Assembly (NCBI RefSeq): GCF_001469165.1
Contig: NZ_JABX01000015.1
Location: 62,001-126,000 of the forward strand
Direction: 5' to 3'
From: Thiohalocapsa sp. ML1
Lineage (GTDB): Bacteria; Pseudomonadota; Gammaproteobacteria; Chromatiales; Chromatiaceae
Length of the DNA: 64,000 bases
The notes below the pieces were generated by a model, which ran no database searches, had not been told where the DNA came from, and worked only from the letters and a program-made list of their open reading frames with translations. A program made the translations under genes and the position numbers. Shown here piece after piece: positions 7,830 to 16,420 of the stretch. How positions within the stretch are numbered: the stretch's first letter is position 1; the number at the start of each line of letters is the position of its first letter.

Positions 7830-8702
7830 ATGACCCCGCTGAAGCTCGGCATCCCCAAAGGCAGTCTTGAGGAAGCCACCATCGCCCTCTTCGCCCAAGC
7901 CGGCTGGCGCATTACGCCGCACGCGCGCAACTACTATCCGGACATCGACGACCCGACCATCCGGTGTGCCCTGGTTCGGGCGCAGGAGATGGCCCGTTAC
8001 GTCGCTCGCGGCACGCTGGACTTGGGCCTGACTGGGCTAGATTGGATACTGGAGACCGAGGCCGATGTCGCCGAGGTCTGCACGCTGACCTACTCCAAGG
8101 CCTCCAACCGCCCGAGCCGCTGGGTGCTGGTGGTGCCGGAGCACTCGCCCATTGAGCGCGTGGAGGACCTCGCCGGCTGCAAGATCGCCACCGAGCTGGT
8201 CGGCTTCACCCGCCGCTACCTCGCCGAGCGCGGCATCGAGGCCGAGGTGGAGTTCTCCTGGGGCGCCACCGAGGCCAAGGCCGTCGAGGGGCTCGTGGAC
8301 GCCGTGGTGGAGATCACCGAAACCGGCAGCACCATCCGCGCCCATGGGCTTCGCATCGTCGCCGACCTGCTCATCACCGACACCCGCCTCATCGCCAATC
8401 ACACGGCCATGGCCGACCCGGCGCGGCGCACGCGCATCGAGCAGATCGCGCTGATGCTGAAGGCGGCGCTGGCCGCGCGCCAGAAGGTCGCGCTCAAGTG
8501 CAACGTGCCCGCGGACAAGCTCGACGCCGTCGTCGCGCTGCTGCCGAGCCTGCACGCACCCACCGTGAGCCACCTGTACGACAAGCACTGGCTGGCGCTG
8601 GAGACCATCGTCGACGCAACTGCCGTGCGGGACCTGATTCCAAGCCTCTGCGCCGCCGGCGCCGAGGGCATCTTGGAATACGAGCTCCGCAAGATGGTTT
8701 GA
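7830..8702 (+). CDS. hisG: ATP phosphoribosyltransferase, long form (HisG)
   Basis: First enzyme of histidine biosynthesis: condenses ATP and PRPP to N1-(5-phosphoribosyl)-ATP in the cytoplasm. 290 residues, the length of the long form that carries a C-terminal ACT-like regulatory domain for histidine feedback and does not need HisZ. Seen are the N-terminal LGIPKGSLEEATIALFAQAGW and the PRPP-binding VVEITETGSTIRAHGL. ATG 7830 is chosen because the conserved N-terminus (MTPLKLGIPKGSL) begins there. No other his genes are nearby. The stop codon lies one base before the GTG of the DUF4407 gene. Confidence 0.95.
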   Translation: MTPLKLGIPKGSLEEATIALFAQAGWRITPHARNYYPDIDDPTIRCALVRAQEMARYVARGTLDLGLTGLDWILETEADVAEVCTLTYSKASNRPSRWVLVVPEHSPIERVEDLAGCKIATELVGFTRRYLAERGIEAEVEFSWGATEAKAVEGLVDAVVEITETGSTIRAHGLRIVADLLITDTRLIANHTAMADPARRTRIEQIALMLKAALAARQKVALKCNVPADKLDAVVALLPSLHAPTVSHLYDKHWLALETIVDATAVRDLIPSLCAAGAEGILEYELRKMV

Positions 8703-8703
8703 C

Positions 8704-11145
8704 GTGGTCGGCAGCATGACCGCGCGGATGCGCAACGCCCTGCAAAGCCTCACCGACGGCATCCGCGGCGCTGTTCCGCGCCTGTCCCTGCGGCGCAGCC
8801 GGACCGAGCTGGACGCGGTCGAGCACGCCGGCTTCCCGCAGCGCCCGTCGCTCTTGGACGTCTTCACGCTGCGGCCCTACGGGCGGAGCATGCTGACGCC
8901 GGCGGCGGCCGTCTGGCTCGGCTCCGCCTGGATCGTGATCATGCTCATGGCCAGCATCGAGGGCTTCGTTTGGGGCGCCGTCGGCGCGTCCCTGGTGCCG
9001 TCCGCGGCGCCCTGGCTGCGCGCGCCGGTGGCCGTGTTCATGTTCCTCTTGCTGTTCGCGATCGTCTGGATCGTGGACGCATCGCTGATCATGTCCGAGC
9101 GCCCAACCCTCGCCCACCGCCGCCGCCACGCCATGGACGACGGCGGGGCCGGCCCGGTACTGCGCTGGTATTTCGGCATTCTCGTGCGCATCGCCATCGT
9201 CGGCATCTCGCTGTACGTGACCGCGCCCTTCATCGAGAAGCTCATCCGCGCCGACGACATCGCCGCCTGGCACCAGCAGCAGGTGGAGCACTACTTCGAG
9301 CAGCGCGATGCGACGCTGCGCGAGCAGGTGCGCGCCGGCGCCGCGCAGCGCGACGCCGGGCTCGCCGGACGCGTGCAGGCGCTGGAGCAGGACATCGCGC
9401 GGCTGGAGTCGAGCCTCGCCGCCGAGCGCGAGCGGCGCGAGCGCATCGAGGCGGAATCGCAGCCGCAGATCGACGTGCTGACCCGGGATCTGGCCGATGC
9501 CAGACAGCGCCTGGGCGACGAGCTGCTCGGCCGTGAGGGCCGGCCGGAGGGGTTCGGCCCCGAAGCGCGCAAATGGGACGCCCGCGCCAACGAGCTGGAG
9601 ACGCAGCTCGGCGAGATCCAGGCGCAGCGCGACGCCCGCGTCGCCGGCATCGAGGCGACCATCGCCGAGCTTCAGCAGCGCCTCGCCGAGCGCGGCGACA
9701 CGCTGCAGTCCGTGCGCATGGAGCAGACGGCGATGCTCGACGACATCACCCGCCAGATCCGCGCCGAGCAGCCGCCGGCGCTGCCGCCCAAGCTCACCTT
9801 CGCCGCGCAGTCCAAGGGCCTCGCGGCGCTGCGCACCAGCCCGACCGAGGCCGGTGTGCCGCACTTCGAGACGGTCGAAGGCTTCGCGCAGGCCGCGCTC
9901 GGCATCCTGTTCTTCGCGCTGCTCGCGCTCAAGCTGTTCGAGCCCTCGTCGGTGCATGCGTACTACAGCGAGACGGTACAACTCCAGTACCGCAAGTACC
10001 TCGCGGGCGGGCTCGCCGACATCCCCGGCTTCGACGGCTGGGAGGACCCGGTGCGGCGACTGTCGCCCGTGGCCTTCGCGCGGCTCTGGGAGCGCTGGGA
10101 ACGCGACCCGGAGGGCTACGCCGCGCGCTACCAGGCCGTACACGCCGCAGAGGCGAGGCTTCGGCACCTTGTCGCCGACACCCGCTACGAGGCGGAGCTG
10201 CTGGAGCGTCGCCGCGACGACATCGGCGCCCGCCTGCAGCTCGAGCGCCGCCGCCAGGAGGCGGAGCTGGCCGCGCGCGAGCAGGAGCTGGCGGTGCAGG
10301 CGCGCGAGACCGAGCGGCGCTTGAGCGCGGAGACCGACGCGGAGCTCGAACGCATTGCCCTAGCCCGCGCCGAGGCCGAGGCGGCCCACGCCACGGCGCT
10401 CGCGGCGCTGGAGCAGCGCCTCGATGCGGAGCGCAAGCGCGTGGACGCGGAGCTGGCCGAGCGGCGCGCCGCCTGGGAGCGGGAGCGCGTCGCCGCCGAG
10501 GCCGAGCTGGACCGGCGCCGGCGCGAATTCGAGCTGGTGGAGCAGCGCGCGCGCGATCAGTCCCGCCGCAAGCAGGCCGCGCTGGACGACCGCCGACGGC
10601 TCAAGGAGCGCGACCTCGCGCAGCGCGCCACCTCCGAGCAAGCCGACCGCGAAGCCCGCCAGCGCGAGGTGCGCATCCGCGAGACCCGCACGCTGCTGGA
10701 GCAGGAGCGCGCCGCCGGCGAGCGGCTGCGGGCGCAGATCGCGGAGGTGCAGGCCCGCCGCAGCGAGCGCAACGACCGCGCCGCGGCGCTCGGTGCCGAG
10801 CTCGATCAAATCGGGCTCCGCGAGCAGGAGCTGAAGGCCCGAGAAGGCGCGCTGCGGGTGCTGCTGAAGGATCATGCCGCGGCCCGGGGCGGCGGCTTCG
10901 GGTTCCGCAGCGACCCCGCGGCCCAGCGCCGCCGCGACACGGAACGCCAACTGAAACTGCTGCTGCGCGAGGCCGAGCAACTGCGCGCACGCCGCGAGCA
11001 ACTGACGGCGGAGCGTGCCGGCGCAAGACAGGCCGTGGGCGACCTTGGTCGCGCCGTGCACAGCCTGGAGGAGGAGGCCGCGGCGACCGCGGCGCGCGTG
11101 GAGCAGCATCGCGGCACGTTGGACCGGTTGCTGCTGGCACGGTAG
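8704..11145 (+). CDS. DUF4407-like membrane protein with long coiled coils
   Basis: 813-residue protein that may start at GTG 8704 or ATG 8716. Three hydrophobic segments lie near 65-95, 105-130 and 155-180, with a fourth near 395-415. Between segments 3 and 4 is a coiled coil of about 200 residues (EQDIARLESSLAAERERRE), and after 470 a second coiled coil of about 340 residues, extremely rich in Glu/Arg/Ala/Gln. The head matches DUF4407 architecture. Predicted inner-membrane protein with long charged helices, possibly structural or a sensor; no catalytic motif is seen. It follows hisG by one base, so it is probably co-transcribed. Confidence 0.82.
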   Translation: MVGSMTARMRNALQSLTDGIRGAVPRLSLRRSRTELDAVEHAGFPQRPSLLDVFTLRPYGRSMLTPAAAVWLGSAWIVIMLMASIEGFVWGAVGASLVPSAAPWLRAPVAVFMFLLLFAIVWIVDASLIMSERPTLAHRRRHAMDDGGAGPVLRWYFGILVRIAIVGISLYVTAPFIEKLIRADDIAAWHQQQVEHYFEQRDATLREQVRAGAAQRDAGLAGRVQALEQDIARLESSLAAERERRERIEAESQPQIDVLTRDLADARQRLGDELLGREGRPEGFGPEARKWDARANELETQLGEIQAQRDARVAGIEATIAELQQRLAERGDTLQSVRMEQTAMLDDITRQIRAEQPPALPPKLTFAAQSKGLAALRTSPTEAGVPHFETVEGFAQAALGILFFALLALKLFEPSSVHAYYSETVQLQYRKYLAGGLADIPGFDGWEDPVRRLSPVAFARLWERWERDPEGYAARYQAVHAAEARLRHLVADTRYEAELLERRRDDIGARLQLERRRQEAELAAREQELAVQARETERRLSAETDAELERIALARAEAEAAHATALAALEQRLDAERKRVDAELAERRAAWERERVAAEAELDRRRREFELVEQRARDQSRRKQAALDDRRRLKERDLAQRATSEQADREARQREVRIRETRTLLEQERAAGERLRAQIAEVQARRSERNDRAAALGAELDQIGLREQELKAREGALRVLLKDHAAARGGGFGFRSDPAAQRRRDTERQLKLLLREAEQLRARREQLTAERAGARQAVGDLGRAVHSLEEEAAATAARVEQHRGTLDRLLLAR

Positions 11146-11151
11146 GAGCCA

Positions 11152-11189
11152 GGGGCTAGGAGGCTAGGGGCTAGGGGCTAGGGGCTAGG
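11152..11189. repeat. GGGGCTA short tandem repeat
   Basis: Five imperfect head-to-tail copies of the heptamer GGGGCTA lie between the convergent DUF4407 gene and the hypothetical gene on the minus strand, ending exactly at the latter's stop codon. The complementary unit TAGCCCC reappears near 46687-46700 and 46883-46890. Confidence 0.85.
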
Positions 11190-11546
11190 TCACATCAGCT
11201 TCACAACCATCTCGTGCTTGAGGCCGAGCACCTGGCAGGCCAGGTCCAGCGCCTGTTCGCTGAAATGGTCCAGGTCTCCCCAATGGTCGGCGGTGTCCAC
11301 GACATCGGTCAGCGCCGCGGAGACGACGCGCAGGTCGTAGGCGCCGCTCGCCGCGCGCTCCGGCGCCGCCCTCTGGGCACAGATGTAGAGCGTGGGCTCG
11401 CGGCTGCCCATGGGCACCAGGGCGAGAATCCAGCGATACGGCTGCGGGTCATCGCTGTCGATGTCACCGAGCACGGTGGCGCTATAGTCGCTGATCTCGT
11501 AGCGGCGCTTCGGCAGCGCGGTCTTGATGGCGGGGCGTTGTTCCAT
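11190..11546 (-). CDS. Hypothetical protein, 118 aa
   Basis: Not recognised. A soluble protein with balanced composition (RRYEISDYSATVLGDIDSDD, RWILALVPMGSREPTLYICAQRA, DHWGDLDHFSEQALDLACQVLGL). The alternating strands and a final amphipathic helix look like a genuine small alpha/beta fold. No signal peptide or membrane segment. It stands alone on the minus strand. Gene reality is supported by protein-like composition and the absence of a better frame on the other strand. Confidence 0.65.
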   Translation of the reverse strand: MEQRPAIKTALPKRRYEISDYSATVLGDIDSDDPQPYRWILALVPMGSREPTLYICAQRAAPERAASGAYDLRVVSAALTDVVDTADHWGDLDHFSEQALDLACQVLGLKHEMVVKLM

Positions 11547-11726
11547 ACTGACGGTGTCTCCGCTGTTTGCGTGGATTGCGTAGATTGCGTAGATCAGCGC
11601 CGGAGATGGGTCGTGCGGCCGCCCGGCTCAAATCGTCGTCGGCAGCCGGACGGGCCGGATCAGTGATGCCGGCCGGCCCGAGCCCTGCCCCGCAAGAACG
11701 AGAGTGAATCTGAGGAGATGAGCCCC

Positions 11727-12203
11727 ATGGCGCATTGGCTGATGAAATCGGAGCCCGATGTCTTCGGCATCGACCATCTCGCCGCTCGCCCGAACCGGAC
11801 CGAGCCCTGGGACGGCGTGCGCAACTACCAGGCGCGCAACATGATGCGCGACGAGATGAAGGTCGGCGACAGCGTGCTCTTCTACCACTCCAACACCGCT
11901 GAGCCCGGCATCGTCGGCATCGCCGAGGTCGCCCGCGAAGGCTACCCGGACCACACCGCCTTCGACCCCGACGCCAAGTACCACGACCCGAAAAGCGACC
12001 CGGAGCACCCGCGCTGGTTCATGGTGGACCTGCGCTATGTCCGCCATCTTAAGCGCACCATCACGCTCACCGAGCTGAAGGCACTCGCCGAGCAGCACCC
12101 CGACGGCCCCCTCGCGGGTTTCCCGCTCGTGCGCCGCGGCAACCGGCTGTCCGTGATGCCGGTGACGGACGCGCAGTGGGAGTTGATTCTAGGGTTGGAG
12201 TGA
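11727..12203 (+). CDS. EVE domain-containing protein
   Basis: 158-residue protein made almost entirely of an EVE domain, a PUA-like fold related to thymocyte nuclear protein 1 and YTH domains that is proposed to bind modified bases. Signature stretches are MAHWLMKSEPDVF, WDGVRNYQARNMMRDEMKVGD, VLFYHSN and GIVGIAEVAREGYPD. GAGGAG at 11712-11717 is nine bases before ATG 11727; an earlier in-frame ATG at 11718 is too close to it, so 11727 is preferred. EVE genes often sit near restriction or DNA-repair genes, but no such partner is adjacent here. Confidence 0.93.
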   Translation: MAHWLMKSEPDVFGIDHLAARPNRTEPWDGVRNYQARNMMRDEMKVGDSVLFYHSNTAEPGIVGIAEVAREGYPDHTAFDPDAKYHDPKSDPEHPRWFMVDLRYVRHLKRTITLTELKALAEQHPDGPLAGFPLVRRGNRLSVMPVTDAQWELILGLE

Positions 12204-12503
12204 GGCGGACGAACACCATCCAGCAAGCGACGGCGGGGTGACCCGGCATCGATCCGCAGCGACCAACCGCCGCTGATCGGCCCTATAATGTCTGCACGGT
12301 ACGACGATAAGAAAGGTTCCACCGGCCTGGTAGCGACTAGGTGTATGCTGCGCTGCTGTTCGCAAAGCCTGCCGTTAACCCTGCTAGGCTTGCCAACATT
12401 CTGAGGAAGTGTAAAAGCCGCAGGCCGTCTGTATGTGACCAAGTGGGTGCAAACAGGCAGCAGAGAAGTCGTCGAGCAGACCCGCCGACGAGGTCGATTC
12501 AAA
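12204..12503. other. Intergenic region at the border of a lower-GC island
   Basis: 300 bp without a credible gene. Base composition shifts from strongly GC-rich coding sequence to clearly more A/T-rich sequence about half way through. It holds a consensus TATAAT at 12284-12289 and ends with the GAGGT ribosome binding site of the next gene. Confidence 0.6.
12284..12289 (+). promoter_or_regulatory. Consensus -10 hexamer TATAAT
   Basis: Perfect TATAAT in a high-GC background, about 215 bp upstream of the three-gene low-GC operon. No good -35 TTGACA is found at 16-18 bp upstream, so promoter activity is tentative. Confidence 0.3.
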
Positions 12504-12962
12504 ATGCCAATAACCAAAAGCGTTCGCATCGCCGCCGTCGATACCGCAAAGTGGTTGCTGCTGACAAGCACAATAGGGCTGGCGCCACTTGTCTTACACG
12601 CAGTCGTATCTCTTTTCGTACATGATATCTATTTTGCGTTCGGATCGGTAATGGAAGGCGGCGCGTTAATGTCCTTCTGCTTAGCGCTCGTTTCCGCGAT
12701 CTTCTTCGACGCTCATTTCCAACGTAAGCATAATCAAAACCTCGACCTTGAGTTGTTTGACGATTTGATATTCAAATTGTTCCCTTGGATCATCGTTTTC
12801 ATGGTCACTGTTTCCACCGTGCTTTTGCTGGTACTTGGCGAGGAAGAGATAGACCGCGATGCCTTGATCAACACGCAAATTGCCGCAGTAGCCATGTCTT
12901 ACCTCTACACCGGCTATTACAAGTACGTTTCTTTCCTTGCGGGGTTGAGCCGTGATGTATGA
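12504..12962 (+). CDS. Hypothetical membrane protein with four predicted TM segments
   Basis: 152 residues from ATG 12504, which has GAGGT nine bases upstream. Hydrophobic segments near 14-38, 45-67, 89-110 and 120-145 predict a four-helix inner-membrane protein; a cytoplasmic-looking charged loop (FFDAHFQRKHNQNLDLELFDDLIFK, abbreviated here by its ends) separates pairs. No family is recognised. Codon use is visibly richer in A/T (AAT, AAA, TTA, GAT) than in flanking genes, suggesting horizontal acquisition. Its 3' end overlaps the next gene by 8 nt, so they are probably translated together. Confidence 0.75.
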   Translation: MPITKSVRIAAVDTAKWLLLTSTIGLAPLVLHAVVSLFVHDIYFAFGSVMEGGALMSFCLALVSAIFFDAHFQRKHNQNLDLELFDDLIFKLFPWIIVFMVTVSTVLLLVLGEEEIDRDALINTQIAAVAMSYLYTGYYKYVSFLAGLSRDV

Positions 12963-13194
12963 AATTATTCTGTTCACTTTCGTAGGACTGTCCTTTGCCG
13001 TATTCGGTTTTCTCGCCCACGAGAAAACGAAGCATTTATTGTCTCGCCAAGCCATTGATAAGCAGGATACTCCAGACGAATGGGAGCTTCTTGAACACAT
13101 CCTGAAGCGCGATGCGTCTGACTTCGATCTTGACGAGATCCCAACCTACACCAAGGAAAATTCTAACATTCTCGTAGGCAACTTCAAGAAATGA
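12955..13194 (+). CDS. Small single-pass membrane protein, 79 aa
   Basis: Begins inside the end of the preceding gene (ATG 12955, or GTG 12952). One N-terminal membrane helix (IILFTFVGLSFAVFGFLA) is followed by a charged cytoplasmic-type tail (EKTKHLLSRQAIDKQDTPDEW, given to 20 residues or fewer in motif terms: a Lys/Asp/Glu-rich segment). Function unknown. Its stop codon overlaps the start of the third gene (ATGA), making a coupled three-gene unit with A/T-rich codon use. Confidence 0.7.
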   Translation: MYEIILFTFVGLSFAVFGFLAHEKTKHLLSRQAIDKQDTPDEWELLEHILKRDASDFDLDEIPTYTKENSNILVGNFKK

Positions 13195-13661
13195 GGCCTC
13201 ACCAGATGTCAGATTCACCGTATCGAGACCTAAGGAGCAGAATCATGGCTGCCCTAGGAGAAGCCGAGAGGGACGCGGACAGCGATTCCCACGCTAAGCG
13301 CATCAGTGCTGACGTTGCGAGAGCACTGCTAAAGCAAAGGGCGGCAAGAGAAGACATCACCGAAGAAGAGCGCAAGGAGCTTCTGCTAAAACGTTATGCG
13401 GCCTTTAACGATCGGACAGAGTTTGCGCCGGGGGACTTGGTCAGATGGAAACCTGGCCTTCGGAATAAAGGCGGGATTACGTATTCAGGCCATGCAGTTG
13501 TGGTTGAAATGCTACCCGAGCCGATCTTTGACGGCACCAGAGACGCTGGCAGTTCATACTTCCGAGAGCCTCTCGACATGATAATTGCATTCCTTGATCC
13601 TGATAACGATTTCATCACCCTGCACGTCGATAGTCGACGCTTTGAAATGGCAAGTACGTAA
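13191..13661 (+). CDS. Hypothetical soluble protein, 156 aa, third gene of low-GC operon
   Basis: Starts at ATG 13191, overlapping the previous stop in ATGA; an alternative ATG is at 13206. The N-terminal 70 residues are charged and helical (SRIMAALGEAERDADSD, ITEEERKELLLKRYAAF). The C-terminal 85 residues look like a compact beta-rich domain: EFAPGDLVRWKPGLRNKG, YSGHAVVVEMLPEPI, SSYFREPLDMIIAFLD and FITLHVDSRRFEM. I do not recognise a named family. With two membrane proteins upstream it may be the cytoplasmic partner of a small membrane complex. Confidence 0.72.
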   Translation: MRPHQMSDSPYRDLRSRIMAALGEAERDADSDSHAKRISADVARALLKQRAAREDITEEERKELLLKRYAAFNDRTEFAPGDLVRWKPGLRNKGGITYSGHAVVVEMLPEPIFDGTRDAGSSYFREPLDMIIAFLDPDNDFITLHVDSRRFEMAST

Positions 13662-13894
13662 AGCCGCCCTGAAAAAGCTCCGAGACGCCACAAGTGCTCA
13701 ACGGCCGCCAGCCGCTCCTCGGGCGGGCCGTCGACCCAGCGGGCCGTCGAGGGGAAACGAGTCGCTCGATCATTGCGGGATCTTCGGCCCAGGTTCGCCA
13801 TGGGTCATTTCGGCGCCTCGGGGGTACAACAAGCACAAACTCAAGCCGCACAAGGATCACAGCCGCGGGCGCTGCCGGCTCGGATCCGGCAGTC

Positions 13895-13921
13895 CCGGTG
13901 CCGGCCGAAAGCCGGCACCGG
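13895..13921. terminator. 11-bp GC-rich hairpin between convergent genes
   Basis: Arms CCGGTGCCGGC / GCCGGCACCGG are perfectly complementary around a CGAAA loop, between the end of the low-GC operon (+) and the UbiB-family gene (-). No U-tract follows, so it may be a weak bidirectional terminator or a member of the REP-like hairpins seen elsewhere in the window. Confidence 0.45.
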
Positions 13922-13938
13922 AAGGATCACCGCAAGGG

Positions 13939-15264
13939 TCAGAGGTACGGATCGAGCATGCCGCGCAGGTCCACCCGTGCCCGCAGCCGGCGGCAGAGCA
14001 TGAACATGCCGGCGAACTTGCGCTGCAGAAAAATCGTGATGGGCTCGGGCAGGTGGTTGAAGGCCTCGTCCATGAACATGTCGCGGCCCTTGACGTAGAT
14101 GCGCTCAAACAGATCCGATGTGCCGAAGTCGTAGAGTCCGGGGCGTAGCACCTCGGACGACAGCCGGATCATCTCCAGCAGCACCCGCACGGTGGCGGCG
14201 TCGACGTCCGGCGCCATGTAGCCGAGCGCAATGCAGGCGTCCTTGAGCCCCGCGTCGTCCTCGGCCAGCGCGGCCAGCGCGAGCGCGCGGTACTGCTCGC
14301 TGATCTCGCGCGGCACCGGCAGCGCGGCGCCGAAGTCGAGCAGCATGATGCGCCCGCTCGCGGCGTCGTACAGATAGTTGCCGAAGTTCGGGTCGGTCTG
14401 CGCGAGGCCGAAGTCGAACAGCTCCCGCAGCATCAGCCGCACCAAAAGGCCAGCCGCGCGGTCGCGCTCGGCACGGCTGTAGTCGCTTTCGGCCAGGTGG
14501 TCGATGGACACGCCGTCCGCGAAGTCCATGGCCAGGATGCGGTCGGTGCTGAGGTCTTCGTGCACGGCGGGCACGAAAAAGTCCGGGTCGTTGCCCACCA
14601 GCGCGCGGTAGCGCATCAGCGACGCGGCCTCGGCCTTGTAGTCCGCCTCTTGGTGGAGCTGTGCGCGGGCCTCCTCCAGCAGCGGACCCACGTCCATGCC
14701 CTTGGGCGCGAAGCCCAAGTTGCGGGCAAAAAAGCCCAGGTTGTCGATGTCGCTGTCGATGCTCTCGCGCACGCCCGGGAACTGGATCTTGAGCGCGAGC
14801 CGGCGGCCATCCTTCGTCTCCGCACGGTGCACCTGACCGATGCTGGCGGCAGCGACGGGCTTGAACTCGAAGCGGCTAAAGCGCTTGTTCCAGTCGCGAC
14901 CCCATTCGCGTTCCAGGAGCTTCGTGAGCTGGCTCATGGGCATGGGCTCGGCGCGGTCGCGCAGTTGCGCCATGATCGCAGCCGCCTCCGGCGTGAACAC
15001 GTCGGTGCCGTCCATGGACATGAGCTGGCCCATCTTCATGACGGCCCCGCGCATGCGCGCGAGGCGGTCCGTGAAGCGCTGCGTGGCGCCCGGGCTCAAC
15101 TGGATGCGGGCCACCTCGCCGGTGCGACGGCTGCGGGCCAGCTCCAGCATGCCGCGCACGCCGACACCCGCGGCGAGATCCGTGGTGGCGCGGCCGAGGT
15201 GCCACAGCCGGCTCAGCCGTCGGCTCGGCACGCTGCGGCCGTCGCGGGTCATATCAGCAGTCAT
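13939..15264 (-). CDS. ABC1/UbiB (AarF) family atypical kinase
   Basis: 441-residue atypical protein-kinase-like ATPase of the ABC1/ADCK/UbiB family, which supports ubiquinone or other isoprenoid-lipid metabolism. Signatures seen: the KxGQ motif (MKMGQLMSMDG), the Ala-rich loop AAASIGQVHRA, the lysine strand LALKIQFPGV, the catalytic loop QTDPNFGNYLY and the metal-binding LLDFGAA. It is shorter than E. coli UbiB (about 546 aa) and lacks the two C-terminal membrane helices, so it is more like stand-alone AarF relatives than canonical UbiB. No ubi genes are adjacent. ATG 15264 is used; ATG 15252 is an alternative. Confidence 0.9.
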   Translation of the reverse strand: MTADMTRDGRSVPSRRLSRLWHLGRATTDLAAGVGVRGMLELARSRRTGEVARIQLSPGATQRFTDRLARMRGAVMKMGQLMSMDGTDVFTPEAAAIMAQLRDRAEPMPMSQLTKLLEREWGRDWNKRFSRFEFKPVAAASIGQVHRAETKDGRRLALKIQFPGVRESIDSDIDNLGFFARNLGFAPKGMDVGPLLEEARAQLHQEADYKAEAASLMRYRALVGNDPDFFVPAVHEDLSTDRILAMDFADGVSIDHLAESDYSRAERDRAAGLLVRLMLRELFDFGLAQTDPNFGNYLYDAASGRIMLLDFGAALPVPREISEQYRALALAALAEDDAGLKDACIALGYMAPDVDAATVRVLLEMIRLSSEVLRPGLYDFGTSDLFERIYVKGRDMFMDEAFNHLPEPITIFLQRKFAGMFMLCRRLRARVDLRGMLDPYL

Positions 15265-15439
15265 CGTCTAACTCCTGTCGAGGTCTAGGACCCAGACTGT
15301 ATAAGGTGTGCTCTGAAGTGCTGGCGAAAAGCTGGACAGCAAGCGTACTTGCCGGCGGCCGAGTTGGCATTGATGATGCGCGTCGGCGACGCCGTTCATC
15401 GCCGCGCCGCGATCCGCCCCGACCTGAGCCCGAAACAGC

Positions 15440-16300
15440 ATGCAGCAGCTCCCCGCCCCGCCCGAGCACCGCGCGCGCAAGCGCTTCGGGCAGAACTTTC
15501 TGCACGACCCGGGCACCATCCGCCGCATTGTCGCGGCGGTGGCGCCGACGCCGGGGCAGCACCTAGTGGAGATCGGCCCCGGCCGCGGCGCGCTGACGGC
15601 GGGGCTCTTGGAGGCCGCCGGGGAGTTGGATGTCATCGAGCTGGACCGAGACCTGGCAGGCCCCCTCGCGGAGCGGCTGGGGCCACTCGGGCACTTGCGT
15701 GTGCACCAGGCCGATGCGTTGAGGTTCGATCTGTGCGCGCTGCTACCGGCCGCGGCTGCCGCCGCCGGCGCGCGGCTGCGCCTCGTCGGCAATCTGCCTT
15801 ACAACATCTCGACACCGCTCCTGTTCCGTTTTCTGGATCAGGCGGATTGCATCCATGACCTGCACCTGATGCTGCAGAAGGAGGTCGTCGACCGCCTTGC
15901 CGCCGCGCCCGGACAGAAGATCTACGGTCGGCTGTCGGTGATGGTGCAGAGCCGTTGCGCGGTTCGGCGCGTGCTGAGCGTCGGCCCCGGCGCCTTCACG
16001 CCGGCACCGAAGGTGGACTCCGCCGTCGTGCATCTGGTTCCGCTGCGCCCGCCGCCCATCCCCATCGCCGACCCTGCGCTGCACGCGCGCATCGTCGCCG
16101 CCGCCTTCTCGCAACGGCGCAAGCGCATCACGAACAGCCTGCGCGGGCTCGCCGACGCGGCGCTGCTCGAAGGGCTGGGGCTGGACCCCGGCGCCCGCGC
16201 CGAGGCGCTCTCGGTGGCGGATTTCGCGCGCGTGGCCAATGCCGCCGCAGCGCACGCAAACGGGGCGGCCCCCGGTTGCATTCCCTCCCCTAATCCCTGA
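15440..16300 (+). CDS. rsmA: 16S rRNA (adenine1518/1519-N6,N6)-dimethyltransferase
   Basis: 286-residue KsgA/RsmA, which dimethylates two adjacent adenosines in the 3' hairpin of 16S rRNA during late 30S assembly. Visible motifs: RKRFGQNFLHD at the N-terminus, SAM-binding VEIGPGRGALT (motif I), VIELDRDL (motif II), the target-base motif GNLPYNIST (motif IV) and the C-terminal helical part SQRRKRITNSLRG. Length is typical (about 270-290). ATG 15440 is directly before the conserved RKRFGQNFL. It stands 120 bp upstream of lon on the same strand. Confidence 0.96.
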   Translation: MQQLPAPPEHRARKRFGQNFLHDPGTIRRIVAAVAPTPGQHLVEIGPGRGALTAGLLEAAGELDVIELDRDLAGPLAERLGPLGHLRVHQADALRFDLCALLPAAAAAAGARLRLVGNLPYNISTPLLFRFLDQADCIHDLHLMLQKEVVDRLAAAPGQKIYGRLSVMVQSRCAVRRVLSVGPGAFTPAPKVDSAVVHLVPLRPPPIPIADPALHARIVAAAFSQRRKRITNSLRGLADAALLEGLGLDPGARAEALSVADFARVANAAAAHANGAAPGCIPSPNP

Positions 16301-16420
16301 GATTGTCGGGGCCATGCGCGTGCTCGGCCGGCTACCGAGCAGGCGCCCGCGCGCCCGGCAGCCGGACGCAAACCGCGGCGAAGCCGCCTCTGCGCACCAT
16401 CGCAACCCGACCTCCCCGCC

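Noticed and set aside
8494-10167. A 557-codon minus-strand frame opposite hisG and the DUF4407 gene
   Set aside because: Composition is that of an antisense shadow and it spans two real genes.
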